Assembly (NCBI GenBank): GCA_025765595.1
Contig: JAIVFH010000008.1
Location: 186,001-250,000, forward strand
DNA length: 64,000 nucleotides
Direction of reading: 5' to 3'
Source: Obelidium mucronatum
Taxonomy: Eukaryota; Chytridiomycota; Chytridiomycetes; Chytridiales; Chytriomycetaceae
Shown here: positions 11,755 to 22,747 of the stretch, in pieces
How the letters are laid out: each line of letters starts with the position of its first letter
Position numbering within the stretch: position 1 is the first letter of the stretch
Position numbers and translations under genes: made by a program
Notes under the pieces: generated by a model
The model's database searches: none
Seen by the model: only the letters and a program-made list of their open reading frames with translations
What the model was told of the DNA's origin: nothing

Positions 11755-12130
11755 GGTCAGAAGCCTAGTCAAAAGCGGTTCGCGATCCTAACGGGGATCC
11801 TATTAGGGCTCCAAATCTCAAAAACTTGGTAACCTGGGGGCATTTTAAGCCATCAGAAAACAGTTCCTGAGCTGTCATACTGAAATTTTCTAACAAATTT
11901 TCACTCAAATTGAAAAATTTGTCACCCAGTCTTCCCAACAGGTTTAATAAACAGGCACAATATAAACTTTTGTCTCACTAAATTGCAAATCATTAGAAAA
12001 ATCAAAGAAAAAACCCCCAAAACCCAAAAACCCAAAAAATTCCAAAAAAATGAAAGAAAAGTCAAAGAAAAGTCAAAGAATACCAACTTTCAAAATATCA
12101 CTTGGTTTTCTACTAAACAGGTTGCCTCAT
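11755..12130. mobile_element. Relic of a family E element
   Basis: The stretch from about 11760 to 11990 aligns by eye with 35150-35370 inside element E1: both carry 'aaagctagtcaaa'-like sequence, TCCTATTAGG modules, then CTCCAAATCTCAAAAA, AGCCATCAGAAAA and GGTTTAAT in the same order. The following A-rich AAAATCAAAGAAAAA stretch (12000-12110) resembles 50365-50480 in another copy. No intact ends are visible. Confidence 0.6.
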
Positions 12131-12235
12131 CCAAGCTCTGTCCAATGCACCCTCTGTGCAAGCAGTTCCATGCAATCCTTCTTCTTGCTGAATGTGATTC
12201 ATGTTTTGATTTGTGGATGTTGGGTGGCCTGGATT

Positions 12236-12519
12236 GACTTCAGATTCAGCGGCATTTGAAAACAGCAAACTTGGGCAAAATCTGGATGTTCTTCTGCCTG
12301 ACCATGTTATCATGCTTGGAGACAGGATCAATCTTTACAAATTTCGATGAAGTTATTACACCATTCAAAAGAAACAGAAGGGCTCAAGCAAACCTCTGCA
12401 CCAATCGATACAACAAGAGCCACTGCAAGACAAGGGTAGTAATCAAAAATGCCTTTGGCCATCTTCAAACAAGATTTCAAATTCTTATTCCTGGACAACG
12501 TCTGTCAGTCTTTGAATGA
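12236..12519 (+). pseudogene. PIF/Harbinger-type (DDE_Tnp_4) transposase fragment
   Basis: The frame reads DEVITPFKRNRRAQ, then NRYNKSHCKTRVVIKNAFGH and LQTRFQIL. This is the C-terminal signature of PIF/Harbinger transposases (a TPF motif, YNxxxSxxRVVIExAFGxLKxRF). Catalytic motifs upstream are missing or out of frame, so this is a relic. Neither terminal repeats nor a 3-bp TWA target duplication were found around it. Confidence 0.62.
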
Positions 12520-13030
12520 TCCTTTCTTTTTAGAAAATGGACAGTCCCTGACAATTAATGGAAAACTGACTTAGAAACAATAGTCCACTTAATCACTCAA
12601 CTGTCTTGAAGAAGGGTTTTTTGACTGGAGTGATCATGTTTTAAGGATTCAATTTTATGGCTGTCCTGTCATGCTTGTGCACCCAAAAAAACAGCCTCCA
12701 AGTGATTTTCACCCAATTATGGAAGCTGCAAAAGAACACAAATTAAGAAGAGTATTAACGCTATGTAAGCAGCACCCATTGCAGTCATGAGGACAATCTG
12801 TCAGCAGTACTGACGTCATCTTTTCATTTATCATCAAGATTTTAGGGACCTTCCAAGTAGATTTATCAAAAAAAGACATATTTCATCCCCTTTTGACATT
12901 TTTCTCAAGGGTGCATTCTGATCCCCTTGGCAAAAAAATAAAAAAGAATCAACTAGCATGATACTGCAAATGAAGTCCAAGAAAAGATGAGCTAAGAGCG
13001 CAACTAGATACAGCCCTGAAACATGTCGCA
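12520..13030. other. Spacer with weak repeat similarity
   Basis: No gene is recognised. A short stretch near 12760-12810 (TAAGCAGCACCCATTGCAGTC) resembles 46861-46885 in the transposon-rich part, so this is probably eroded mobile DNA. Confidence 0.3.
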
Positions 13031-13034
13031 AGTC

Positions 13035-13331
13035 TCACTGGTTCTCAGGAAGGGGAAGCAGTTCTGACAGCCACAACACACCATCTGCAGTTGTGACAAT
13101 CAATGCAGTGGTGACTGTAAAGCCTGCTGCTGTGACTGCTGTGTGGAAACAGATCATGAGCCCTATCCCAGTAGAGGAAGACAGCTGGAATTTGGAGAAG
13201 GTGGATTTGGCCGATAACGACGGGACTTCTGGCGGGTCGGCGGGACAAATCAGAAAAGCATATAAGGAGCTTCTGTAGCGATTGGAGAGAGTATCGTTAT
13301 ACTCTTGGATAATTTGTTCCATATTATCCAC
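13035..13331 (-). CDS. Small unrecognised protein with a possible membrane segment
   Basis: An ATG-initiated frame of 98 codons starting MDNMEQIIQEYNDTLSNRYR, with a hydrophobic stretch (GLMICFHTAVTAAGFTVTTA) that could be a membrane helix. No family is recognised. The first coding bases and the sequence just upstream are duplicated (see the 48-bp direct repeat). It may be a fragment. Confidence 0.3.
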   Translation of the reverse strand: MDNMEQIIQEYNDTLSNRYRSSLYAFLICPADPPEVPSLSAKSTFSKFQLSSSTGIGLMICFHTAVTAAGFTVTTALIVTTADGVLWLSELLPLPENQ

Positions 13332-13449
13332 CGATCACAGGTGCGGGATATTGTTATTTATTATGTATTGAGATTCTTTAATTAACTGGGATATATATAT
13401 GATCGTTATACTCTTGGATAATTCGTTCCATATTATCCACCAATCACAG
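13293..13449. repeat. 48-bp direct repeat, two copies
   Basis: Copies at 13293-13340 and 13402-13449 differ at 2 of 48 positions and are separated by 61 bases. On the minus strand each copy reads GGTGGATAATATGGAAC followed by a MExIIQEYND frame, so the repeat duplicates the start of the small minus-strand ORF and its leader. Confidence 0.8.
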
Positions 13450-13536
13450 CTTAAATAAAAAGGGCTGCAAAGACTAAGAGTCTTACGGGTATCTATCCGA
13501 TTACTGCTAGTCAAAATATTTATTACGGAATCACTA

Positions 13537-14445
13537 TTGATTCATATGTCCCGCAAATCCAACTCATTATTGTCCGCCAATGGGCCCCTGTTATTAGTTT
13601 ATTTGACTGACTGGAAAGAAGACTTGAAACGTGCTGTGAATTCTACGGCAGTCCCGAAGAAATTTATTGGACCAAAAGTGGCGAATCTGACGGGAGGAGC
13701 AACAGCCATTTATCAACATGTTACTCAAGCATTTGATTTGCTGGAAAAGTAATATTTATTTCCGATTGTTGGGAACTATGGAAACCAGGAAATTACGGCA
13801 AACTTGGAGGCCTATGTTTTTGCTTGCCAGTCTTTTTAAAGCTGCAATCAAACAATTCTTGTCGGAAACACTTTTCAAAGTTTTCTGTTTGGCATTGTCT
13901 CTTTACCAAGGTTATCAAACGGTACTCACGGATACAAAGAATTTCGCGGATATTCAGAAGGCGGAGATTTATGTTAAAGTTCAGGCAGCGTACCAAGGAG
14001 CCCAGTCATATTATGAATACATGATGGAATATTACAATTGGTACTTGGAGTTGACAAGACTTGGAGAAAAAGGAGGGATATTTGAAAAGGAAATGGCAGA
14101 AAATTTTAAACTGGGCATCAATGAACGGGATGTCAATCGCCTGTCAGCCTACTTTCACAACAAAAATGCGGATACCTTTGAAAAATGCGGGTGGAGCTTG
14201 TCAATCTGGCATCAGAAGATGTCCGCCGGGAAACACGTGCTCGCCAAGGTGCAGGGACTGAACTGGCAATCGCGTTGCAGTTGGAGGACTATTTCTGCAA
14301 CCAGTTACCTGCTGGAGGACTAAACCGCGACCAGAAGAGGAATGACCAAGGATTATACCGAGAGGATCCAAATAAGAAATTGGTGGCCCGAAACTTACCT
14401 TCAAATCCTCTCGCCATTCTTAAATTTGTAAGACACAGCTTTTGA
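13537..14445 (+). pseudogene. Unrecognised coding remnant with frame changes
   Basis: Three overlapping plus-strand frames together look coding: SLLSANGPLLLVYLTDWKED, then QKAEIYVKVQAAYQGAQSYY with EKGGIFEKEMAENF, then ETRARQGAGTELAIALQLED. The frame changes near 13750 and 14190 could be introns or indels. The protein would be alpha-helical and charged. I recognise no family. It lies in accessory DNA just upstream of a transposon relic. Confidence 0.35.
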
Positions 14446-15588
14446 AGCAGAAGCAAAGTGACTGAGGGTATGTCCTTAGTTGAGAATACCACTGCAACGG
14501 CAAACATTCCCACAACTGAATACTTTGTTAACAGTTTGATATCAACTCTTCTCCAAGTCTTGTGACACCAACGTGGCTAACCAACTAATGGTTTAAAAGT
14601 CATCAATTTAAACTAGAATTGATGCAGAGAGAGTTGAATAAAAACAAAAAAAAAATATAAATACACGTGTTTTTTAGTGGCAGACAGGTAGGGTATTGTG
14701 TGGAGACCCAAGGCTGAAGACACCAAGCAGAGTAGCTCCACAACAGAGAGAATGAGAAAGCCCATTCATCATCTAATTGATTGTGGAATGGGAGAATCAT
14801 TCATCACCACAGATTTCTCAGAGTTTTGTATTTTTTGTAAACCCCCCCTTCACTCCCAGCGCTTAAAACCAACGTGCCGCTCGCACTGTTTCCATCAATT
14901 GTGGCAATCCCCATAGCGGCATCTAATAAATAATTTGAATTTGGTTATTGGAGCCAGTAGCCAATCAGATCGGCAGAAAATTTACAGCACGATGTAATTT
15001 TTGTCCGAATCAATCAGACTTGTTGGGCAGAGAAGATGAAGTGACACGCGAGCAGCAGTGGCGATGACCGGCAGATGCGGAGTCGGACAGCCGCTGGCGA
15101 AGGCCCGGTATGGCGCGATGCTCATCCGATGCCGGGCGTCGCCGAGGACTCTTCACGTGCCCTGCTCGCGAATCAATCCCTTGGTCACTCGTTCGCGTTT
15201 TCCCCAGTCTGCTGTTCACGTCAACACTCTAATAGAAAGAGGGCGCCTCCTGCATGGGTTGAGCCCTTGCGTATAGGAGTCAACGCCGGCATTTTGAGGC
15301 GGTGGTGAACACAGGCGATGACGGGAGATGTGAACTGCCACCGAGTGTTTTGCATTCGAGCGCGAGTGGCTGGATGACTGGATCACTTACTCACAGACTA
15401 AGCCTATTTATAATTGATTGATTTCTTTCGTTACTCTGTCTAAACTTTGTGTTATAGAATAACACTGATGGAGTTAGCTTCCTTGCGACGCCCCCCATTA
15501 CCCCACCGGCCTCAGTTCACCCGTCAGCACCAGCGGCCAGTGTGCCGCTTACCCATGCTGCGGTTTGTTTTGATTAGAGGATCTCAAG

Positions 15589-15596
15589 TATAAAAG
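15589..15596 (+). promoter_or_regulatory. TATA box upstream of the zinc-cluster ORF
   Basis: TATAAAAG lies 47 bases before ATG 15644 and is followed by a CT-rich leader. Position and sequence suit an RNA polymerase II core promoter. Confidence 0.45.
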
Positions 15597-15643
15597 GAGC
15601 TCATTCTCCGTGGATTTCCCCCTTTTCCTTTGATCAGGTTGTA

Positions 15644-16867
15644 ATGGAACCTGTGGAGACACCACTCGATTACGACGGTGTCACTCTCTCTCAGCTGGGC
15701 CGGAAAAACTATCTTAAGCTACGGAACCCATGGTCGAAGCGAGTCTTGGCGCCACCGAGAAAGATGTGTAAAAAGCCTGGATGTCTATTCATGGATTGGA
15801 GAACTACAGGCCAGATTCAGAAAATGCGCGGGAAGTATTATTACCAACAGTATTGCCAAGGCTGCCGCAATAAATTCTAACATATATGCTCTTTATCATT
15901 TTCTATATTTTTCGACGATTTTTTTGTGGTTCGCGTTATATCAGGTATAATTCTGTTTTTACTTCTTCCTGTTATGCTTATTGGGATGCTAACTTCCCTC
16001 TTGGTTTGCCATTTTATTAATTTCAGGTAAATTTAAAACGCGGTACTGGCATCTGTGCGTACGGCTATTGCTTGAAGGCATCATTGGAGGGTAAGAATCT
16101 GTGTGAGCTCCACCAAGATTGGCGTGCTTCCTACGAACCGTGGCCGAAACGGCTCTACCAAGCACTATGAGCAACTTCGCAAAAATTATGCTCGCAAGCG
16201 AGGTTGCCCAAATGCTGCTGTGTCCATGGTGGACTGGTTGATAGAGCATGACGACGATCTGGTTGCCATTCTGGGTGAGAATGCGGTCAGAATTCTTCAG
16301 GATGACGATTTAGTAGTATGGGATACCGAGTCTGATGGAGTTGGGGGAACTCATGACTTGGCGTTGACTCGGGAGTGGGGGTTCAGGCGAATGAAAACAG
16401 GGGTATGTGAGGAACATCTTTAACCCTTTCTGATCAGGTTTTTTAGGAAAAGCTTCATCTTTATCGTGGAGACCCCAATATCGAACAGCGCATCACTGAT
16501 TTTGTGGCATACCGCCTGTCTCATTGCGTTTGAGCCTGGAAGCTGCGACCAGAACCACTTGGAGCACCTTCCCGCTGCTTTTCATGCCCTGCGCGATCGT
16601 TTTGTGGATTTTCGCCGTGATATATTCAACCACATGTTCACAACTGACTTCAACAACAAATCGCGCTTCTACCTGACTGATGGTGGGCAGAACACTATTT
16701 GGGTTATGAGCGGGATTGATCAGCTGGATGATGATTTTAAGGAAGAGATTGGTGTGATTCGGGTTCCAGAGCTGAACAAAGGCAATTCTAACAAGTGTGA
16801 GGTGGACGTCGCCGTTTTGACAAACTTATACTTGACTTTGAGTTACTTCATTGGGACATTGGAATGA
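15644..16867 (+). pseudogene. Cys-rich (zinc-binding) protein gene, frame-broken
   Basis: The first block (78 codons) ends in a four-Cys cluster (CKKPGC then YCQGC). A second block at about 16025 carries CAYGYC-x8-LCELH, a CCCH-type zinc knuckle resembling WRKY/GCM1-type clusters, then HQDWRASYEPWPKR. Later blocks read NAAVSMVDWLIEHDDDLVAI, then LYRGDPNIEQRITDF, and finally HLEHLPAAFHALRDRFVDF to the stop at 16867. The blocks lie in different frames; one change (about 16145) and another (about 16525) have no obvious introns. The last three blocks are well composed, so the gene may be recently broken or carry assembly indels. I do not recognise the family; carriage by a mobile element is likely. 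Confidence 0.4.
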
Positions 16868-16996
16868 TTTACATCATTTAATAAACATTCTATTATAACT
16901 ATTAAAAATATGGCCAATCATTTCACTTCAAAAAGTCCACACACACATCTGCGCCTCGCAATTTCCAAAAAAAGATCATCCTTTCGAGAACCGCCA

Positions 16997-17740
16997 TGAC
17001 TGACTACGAATCGTTTCTTCCACTGGATCAAGGCAGTGTCGGTGTCCTGATAACCACCTTGAGTCGAGAGTCAACGGCATCAAAATCCAGTATGTTCGTG
17101 CGATTCTGAAAGGGATAGATGAAACGAAAGGACTGCCAATTCCAAACAAGAAGACCGACACCCAAAAGGTCAAGACGTTCCTCATCAAGTGCGCAGTAAT
17201 GAGTCCAGTCTCAAAAGAGGTGCTTGATCAATCGACAACATACAACTTCGGTGGTCTATCTACTGACGAGATCAAAGATCAACTGACAAAATCTATCAAA
17301 CTCAACCTCAAGCAAATCACCGCTAGCAAAATGCTTGGCTCAAGTTACGCTCTGGTTATTGCTAAATCCCTCGAGAGGCTTGAGGAAAGCCCACTTCTTG
17401 GAGCATGTGAATACCAAAATCGGCATATCAAAAACGATGTACTACTACTATATGGACTACTACGCTATGCTTAACAAGTACCCCAAGTTCCGGAAGTTGC
17501 CTGTGTCTTTCCGAGCTGGAAAATCAAATTTTGGTTTAGCTCTAATAAATGTCAGCAACTTGACAGCTCCGACTTCACTTCTGAAAAGTACTGGCAGGAC
17601 AATGATGATTCTGATGATGACAGCATGGACACCTCTCTTGATATGGATATCAGAATTTCAGCGGATGATTCTATTTTTAGCTCGCAATCTCAACCATTTT
17701 GACAGGAGCAGTGGGAGAAGAAAAACAAACAACACTCCCA
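16997..17740 (+). pseudogene. Second broken gene of the nested insert
   Basis: Frames here read GIKIQYVRAILKGIDETKGL with PIPNKKTDTQKVKTFLIK, loosely SAP-like (a helix, GLP, then basic helix). STDEIKDQLTKSIKLNLKQI, YYYYMDYYAMLNKYPKFR and a Ser/Asp-rich acidic tail follow, ending near 17740. A frame change is needed near 17400 and another near 17500. The SAP resemblance is weak. It sits directly 3' of the zinc-cluster gene, so both probably belong to one element. Confidence 0.35.
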
Positions 17741-18515
17741 TCCAGAAAGTAACGCCTTCAGAAAGAAAAAGCTTTGCAGCTGGCCATTTTTGAAAGACAG
17801 TTCTGGTTTATATTTTTAGAAATTGAGTTTGTTCTTCTTTTGTTGTATTAATTTTTTTTACAATTAAAGTCAGGGAATATGAAAACACAGTGGTTTCCAA
17901 AGCGTTTAAGTTGTAAAAACAACAATTACTACCTTTCCAATTGATTTTTAGACAGTTTTCTTTTTCTTCTTTTCCTTTGTCTCTGTCTTTGCCTTCTTTA
18001 CTCTACATTTTTTCAAGGCCACCATTGACTGAGACTCATTTCCAAAGTGTTCACATTGTTAAACAATCCCAATTGATTGTCTAGACAGTTTTAATTTTCC
18101 TCTTTTCTGTGGCCTTTTTCTTTTCTTTACTCACAAAAATCCTGCACCAATGCAGTAATGGTTTGAATTTTTGCAACTAATTGGCCAGCCCAACTACAGC
18201 TCTTGCTTCATCTATGAAGACCATGTTTGTTCATCTATGAAGGACATGCTCGTCATTTTTACTATGTTTTTCTGTGCATTCCAGAATGCTTGTCTTCTTC
18301 CTAATTCAGTTTTAATAGGTTCGTGTTTAGTTTGGTGGGGCAACCCAACGAGTCAGAGTCAACATAATGCTGTAGGTCCGATGTATTGGCCAGAAAAATC
18401 TCAGAGGGTATCCTGCCAGTGACTACTGATAGTGTTGCAGCACAGGTTGGACCTGTGGTTGTTTGAAATGATTTCTGAAGTAATAGAAATATATTATATA
18501 CTCAAAAAAAAGCAG

Positions 18516-18587
18516 GGCCCTATGGTCTAGTAGTATGATTCTCGCTTTGGGTGCGAGAGGCCCCGGGTTCAATTCCCGGTGGGGCCC
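18516..18587 (+). tRNA. tRNA-Pro (TGG)
   Basis: Acceptor GGCCCTA/TGGGGCC (with one G-T), D-arm GTCTAGTAGTATGATTC, anticodon stem CTCGC/GCGAG around TTTGGGT (34-36 TGG), T-arm CCGGG-TTCAATT-CCCGG, discriminator C. This is the usual eukaryotic tRNA-Pro body. No intron. Confidence 0.94.
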
Positions 18588-18812
18588 TCACCGATCCTAT
18601 TATTTTTGATTGACAGGTGTGATGGGAGTGAATTGTAGAGATGCGGATGGTTCTCTGAATTCCCACATGTTCCACTTGGTTCACATCACTTTTAAAATTT
18701 AAGTATGCCAGGCTCACATTTTTCTCCCTCTTGAGACATGCCACACGGAAATCACTTTGTTTTGACAAAAGGCGTAAGGCAACGTGTGTGTTTTATTATA
18801 TGATTATCTTTA

Positions 18813-19733
18813 TCACTGTTTGCATTCTTGTTCTTTGACATATACACGATTTACACCCTGGATTCCTTTCAACAAGAACCCAACATTGCGCAACAAAGAA
18901 TCCATCTGTTCTTTCGTCGTCCCATAGTGGCCATCATCTTCATTTTGACCCATGTATGCAATGGTAAACTTCTTAATACTTGTCCGAGATAACACCTGAA
19001 ACACTGCCATCAAAGCATCATGGAATGGAAACGTGAATGTCAGCTCCCTCAATGCGAGGCACTTTTCCAAGAAGTTGAATAATGACTCGTCCTGGTCGTA
19101 CTCAAGGTCGAACCATCCACACGACACAAAGTCAACATTCAAACATTGCAAACGGTTGCATTTCGGCAAAGTCTCCAAAATGGCCTTGACACCGGCCCAT
19201 ACAGTGATGCAGCGAGGATTAAATTCAACCAAGGCAGTTTTGATTTTAGAAAGTTCCTCAACAGTGAAGGGGTCATCATAATCTCTCTCCCATGAAAACT
19301 TTTCAATCGTCTTGTACTTGAGCTCCTGGGCCAATCTACATATGTCCTCGACTTCTACTCTATGAAAATCGAAGGATATGGTTGACCCTAGTAATTTGGC
19401 CACATGGATGAGGTTTTGGTTTGACGCCAGAGTCGGGTTAACATTGAAGCTCACTGCCTTGTCGTAACGGGACATAAGAGAGCCAAAGGCAGAGATATTA
19501 GCCACATCATTATCCGTTAGGATCGCGGGGAGCGTCCAGATGGAGGCATTGGGCCACACCATGTGCAAATGTCTACCAATGTGGCCGAACAATTTCGCTA
19601 CATTGCACAGAACAGTGACCGTGCGCCTTAGAGCAGGGACTGCTTGGCAGAAGCTCACTAAATCTCTTGCTTGAAGGTACGAGACGATCACGTCCAACAG
19701 CTCTTGCGGGAGGGAGAGGAGAGAGACCGGCAT
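18813..19733 (-). CDS. F-box protein
   Basis: Single-exon gene of 306 residues. The N-terminus is an F-box (LLSLPQELLDVIVSYLQARD then LVSFCQAVPALRR), expected to dock on Skp1 of an SCF ubiquitin ligase. The rest is a weakly repetitive leucine-rich region (LQCLNVDFVSCGWF, LALRELTFTFPFH, IKKFTIAYMG) suggesting irregular LRRs for substrate binding. The frame is intact with ATG at 19733, 56 bases from the divergent PP5 start. Substrate unknown. Confidence 0.75.
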   Translation of the reverse strand: MPVSLLSLPQELLDVIVSYLQARDLVSFCQAVPALRRTVTVLCNVAKLFGHIGRHLHMVWPNASIWTLPAILTDNDVANISAFGSLMSRYDKAVSFNVNPTLASNQNLIHVAKLLGSTISFDFHRVEVEDICRLAQELKYKTIEKFSWERDYDDPFTVEELSKIKTALVEFNPRCITVWAGVKAILETLPKCNRLQCLNVDFVSCGWFDLEYDQDESLFNFLEKCLALRELTFTFPFHDALMAVFQVLSRTSIKKFTIAYMGQNEDDGHYGTTKEQMDSLLRNVGFLLKGIQGVNRVYVKEQECKQ

Positions 19734-19789
19734 TTTATATATTGCCTTTTTTACTTTTATCGTTTAAATATTGTTTTTTTAAAAAAAGA
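19734..19789. promoter_or_regulatory. 56-bp shared spacer of a divergent pair
   Basis: The F-box gene and PP5 start codons are 56 bases apart. The spacer is T-rich then A-rich on the plus strand, with no TATA element. A single bidirectional promoter is the simplest interpretation. Confidence 0.4.
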
Positions 19790-21723
19790 ATGATGTCGTC
19801 CCTTCTTGAAAAGGCAAACAGCGATGTAACTGTAGTTGACGAAGAAGATGCGGATTTGGCCGCCGAAGTAGCGCATGTTACAAAGGATATTGCGCCATTG
19901 GAGGTCTCCGACGCGGATAGAGCCAGGGCTGAAGAGGTGCACAAATGCCAGCAATTAGTACCTTTGAAGACCCATAAAAAAAGGACTCATACATTCGGTT
20001 TAGATAAAGGACCAAGCCAATAAGTGCTTCGCTGCCAAGAAGTATGACGAAGCGATTGAACTGTACACAACCGCCATTGCATTCAATCCAAAAAATCCAG
20101 CCTACTATTCAAATAGAGCTTTCGGTAACTTTTCTGTTTTGCAAGGGTTTTACAGTCCTGATGCCTTTGTTTTGTATTTTCTGTTTTAAGCTTACATTCG
20201 TTCGGAGTTTTATGGCGCAGCCATTCACGATGCCGAGACAGCCATCGCATTGGACTCAAAGTTTATTAAAGCGTATTATCGTCGGGCTGTGGGACACATG
20301 GCTATGGGAAAGTTGAAGGGTAAATTCTCGAAAGCGCCAACATTCTGCTCTTTAACTAACTAACTATATATACCATTTTCAATAACTACAATTAGAGGCT
20401 GTAAAAGACTTTAAAGCTGTAGTCAAAGTCGCTCCTCGGGACTCGGATGCTCGTTCAAAGCTAAACGAATGTGAAAAAGAGCTCAAAAGACGGCTTTTTG
20501 AAAACGCCATTAGTTTCAACGAAGTTAAAAAGAGCGCCATCGAGTTGATTGGAGATATAGACAGTATTGTCGTGGAGCCATCATACGATGGCCCGCATCT
20601 TGCGGATACTGGAATTACTGAAGAGTTTTGCAAAGATCTTTTGAGTCATATGGAAGCACAAAAGAAACTCCACCGCAAATACGTTTACAAGATTATGCTA
20701 GCAACGAAAGCTCTCTTTGAAAATGCTCCGACGATTGTGGATATTCCGGTTCCTGAAGGCAAAAAAATCACTGTTTGTGGGGATATTCATGGGTACGATC
20801 TCATTTGTCACCGTGGGTCATTTTTTTTCTTATTATTCTTCTTTTTTTTTTGCAGCCAATTCTATGATTTGCTCAATATTTTCAAAATGAACGGCCTTCC
20901 TAGTAATGAAAACATGTACTTGGTCAGTGGTAGTTTGTTTGGTCAACATTCTTCTGACTTTTTCTCCTCAGTTTAACGGCGATTTTGTTGATCGTGGAAG
21001 TTTCTCGGTGGAATGCATTCTCGCTCTCTTGGCTTTTAAAATGATGTATCCCAACGGTCTCTTTTTATCTCGAGGAAACCACGAGACAGATGACATGAAC
21101 AAGGTGTATGGATTCGAAGGAGAAGTTAAGGCCAAGTACAGCGACGTAATGTTTAAGCTCTTCAGTGAAATCTTTAATGCGGTGCCGTTGGGTAATCTCA
21201 TTGGTGGAAAGATTTTGGTGATTCATGGTGGATTATTTAGCCGCGATGGTGTTACGATGGATGAGGTAATGCACTTGAAATTTCATTATTTGCTGTTGAC
21301 GAATCGCCTGTCAATTCTTATTAGATTCGTAAGATCGATCGGTTCAGGCAACCAGGAAGCGAGGGACTCATGGTGGAATTGTTGTGGTCAGATCCCCAGC
21401 CGATGCCAGGACGTGGACGCAGCAAACGGGGTGTTGGTGTTCAATTTGGTCCCGATGTTACAGAAGCCTTCTGTAAAGAAAATGGGTTGGACGTTATTAT
21501 CCGTAGTCATGAAGTGAAGCATGATGGATACGAAGTGGCACACAATGGTCGCTGCATCACCATTTTCTCGGCGCCAAATTACTGTGATAATGTTGGAAAT
21601 CGTGGAGCTTTCATCAACATCGGCCCGGACTTGAAATTGAACTACACTCAGTTTCAAGCTGTACCCCATCCGAATGTGAAGGCGATGCAGTATGCCGGAA
21701 ACATGTTTTCTAACATGCTTTGA
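19790..21723 (+). CDS. PPT1: Serine/threonine protein phosphatase 5 (PP5/Ppt1)
   Basis: TPR-containing PPP phosphatase, an Hsp90 partner. The N-terminal TPRs are spread over several exons: [68 protein letters not shown]. The catalytic domain has all PPP motifs: GDIHGQ (after an intron with a long pyrimidine tract, 20802-20856), GDFVDRG, RGNHET, a conserved His in VIHGG and SAPNYCD. It ends with [10 protein letters not shown]. The first intron (from GAG just before 19937, acceptor 20003) uses a GTGCAC donor and joins in phase 0. At least six introns are present. The tandem ATG at 19790/19793 leaves the start ambiguous by one residue. Confidence 0.95.
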
Positions 21724-21818
21724 TTGATTTTGTGTAATTTAAATGAAGGGAATATCAGAACAATGCTTTATTTGGTATGCAAGCCGTTGACCCTTCATCA
21801 TTGAAAAAAAATCCCAAT

Positions 21819-22616
21819 TTACTTTCCACCAAGAGCAGCTCCAATATTTTGCCCTCTCAACTTGACTCCCAGAACACGCTCCATCTTGCCCAGAATTTGC
21901 TGGTTTGGATTCACGGCTTTTCCAGATTCATATTCGTTGACAACTGTTTGTTTCTCGTTGATTTTGGTTGCAAGGTCCTTCTGCGTCATTTGTTTTGCCA
22001 TGCGTGCCTGTTGAATAGCTTTGGACACAGAGAGATTGACTTTTTTGACAGTGAAGTCCTAAGGGACAAATATTTAGGATGGAAGGCCAAAGAATGATTT
22101 AGAAGCCATCGGTCCCAAACCCCAATATTGACAACGGCCATGTCTTCGATAAGTATACACCACCGTGATACTTCAAGTTACGATGTTTAAATTGCTGATT
22201 AGTCTTCAACTGCCACTGTGGTGTTTTGGCAACCCCTCCCAACCAAATGCCCATTCCCATCGCAGCTCAGCTCAGCCCTGCCCAAGAATTTCAGAAGAGG
22301 TTCAGTTAAATTACCTCAGCTTCGTTTTCTACTTTGCCCATCTTGGCTGCATCATAACCACCGGCGGTTTTCTTTTCTGTGATGACAGCCACACCCTGTC
22401 TTCTGGCGGCATTAACAGCAGCCTCTGACTTCACTACAGTAGGGCCTCCAGCTGGACGCTTTCTGATAACCTGTGTGGGAAGCAAGATGTTAGCGTTTGT
22501 ATATAACACAATGTGGTAGTGGAGCATCTCTGCTACTGCAGGGGCCAGTACAGAATCAATGACCGTTCCTGGTTGAAACGATACGCAACTGTGACGGAAT
22601 CCCAATCGTCTGACAT
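21819..22616 (-). CDS. MBF1: Multiprotein bridging factor 1 (MBF1)
   Basis: Transcriptional coactivator linking bZIP activators to TBP and also guarding against ribosomal frameshifting. Three exons: MSDDWDSVT (start 22616), then VIRKRPAGG to KVENEAE (about 22470-22314), then [20 protein letters not shown] with the XRE-type helix-turn-helix ([20 protein letters not shown]) ending at 21819. The exon 1 donor is GTTGCG. Length and C-terminus (RVLGVKLRG) are typical. Convergent with PP5, 95 bases apart. Confidence 0.94.
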
Positions 22617-22747
22617 GTTGTTACTGTGATTTTAAGATAGTTTATAACAGGTATGTAAATAAATAACAAACAATTTTACTCTTCTCAAAGTGACTTATCC
22701 ACCAATGACCGGCACTCTGACGCGTCCAACTAAACTAATGCCTAGTA

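Larger units (their letters stand above)
14846..17694. mobile_element. Nested 2.8-kb insertion of unknown type
   Basis: Defined by comparison with X1, where the flanking blocks are contiguous (TTTTGTATTTTTTGT then TTTGACAGGAGC). It contains a GC-richer stretch (15050-15340), a TATA box, a zinc-cluster gene remnant and a second broken gene. The ends were not resolved to the base and no terminal repeat was seen. Confidence 0.45.
14601..18440. mobile_element. KDZ-family element relic (X3) split by a nested insert
   Basis: The left part (14601-14845) aligns with 53421-53660 and the right part (about 17695-18440) with 53690-54260. In element X1 these two blocks are adjacent; here about 2.85 kb separates them. 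The right block contains CAACTACAGCTCTTGCTTCATCT, which on the minus strand encodes the DEARAVVVLA-like N-terminus of the KDZ transposase at 49.7 kb. The relic stops about 75 bases before tRNA-Pro. Confidence 0.6.
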
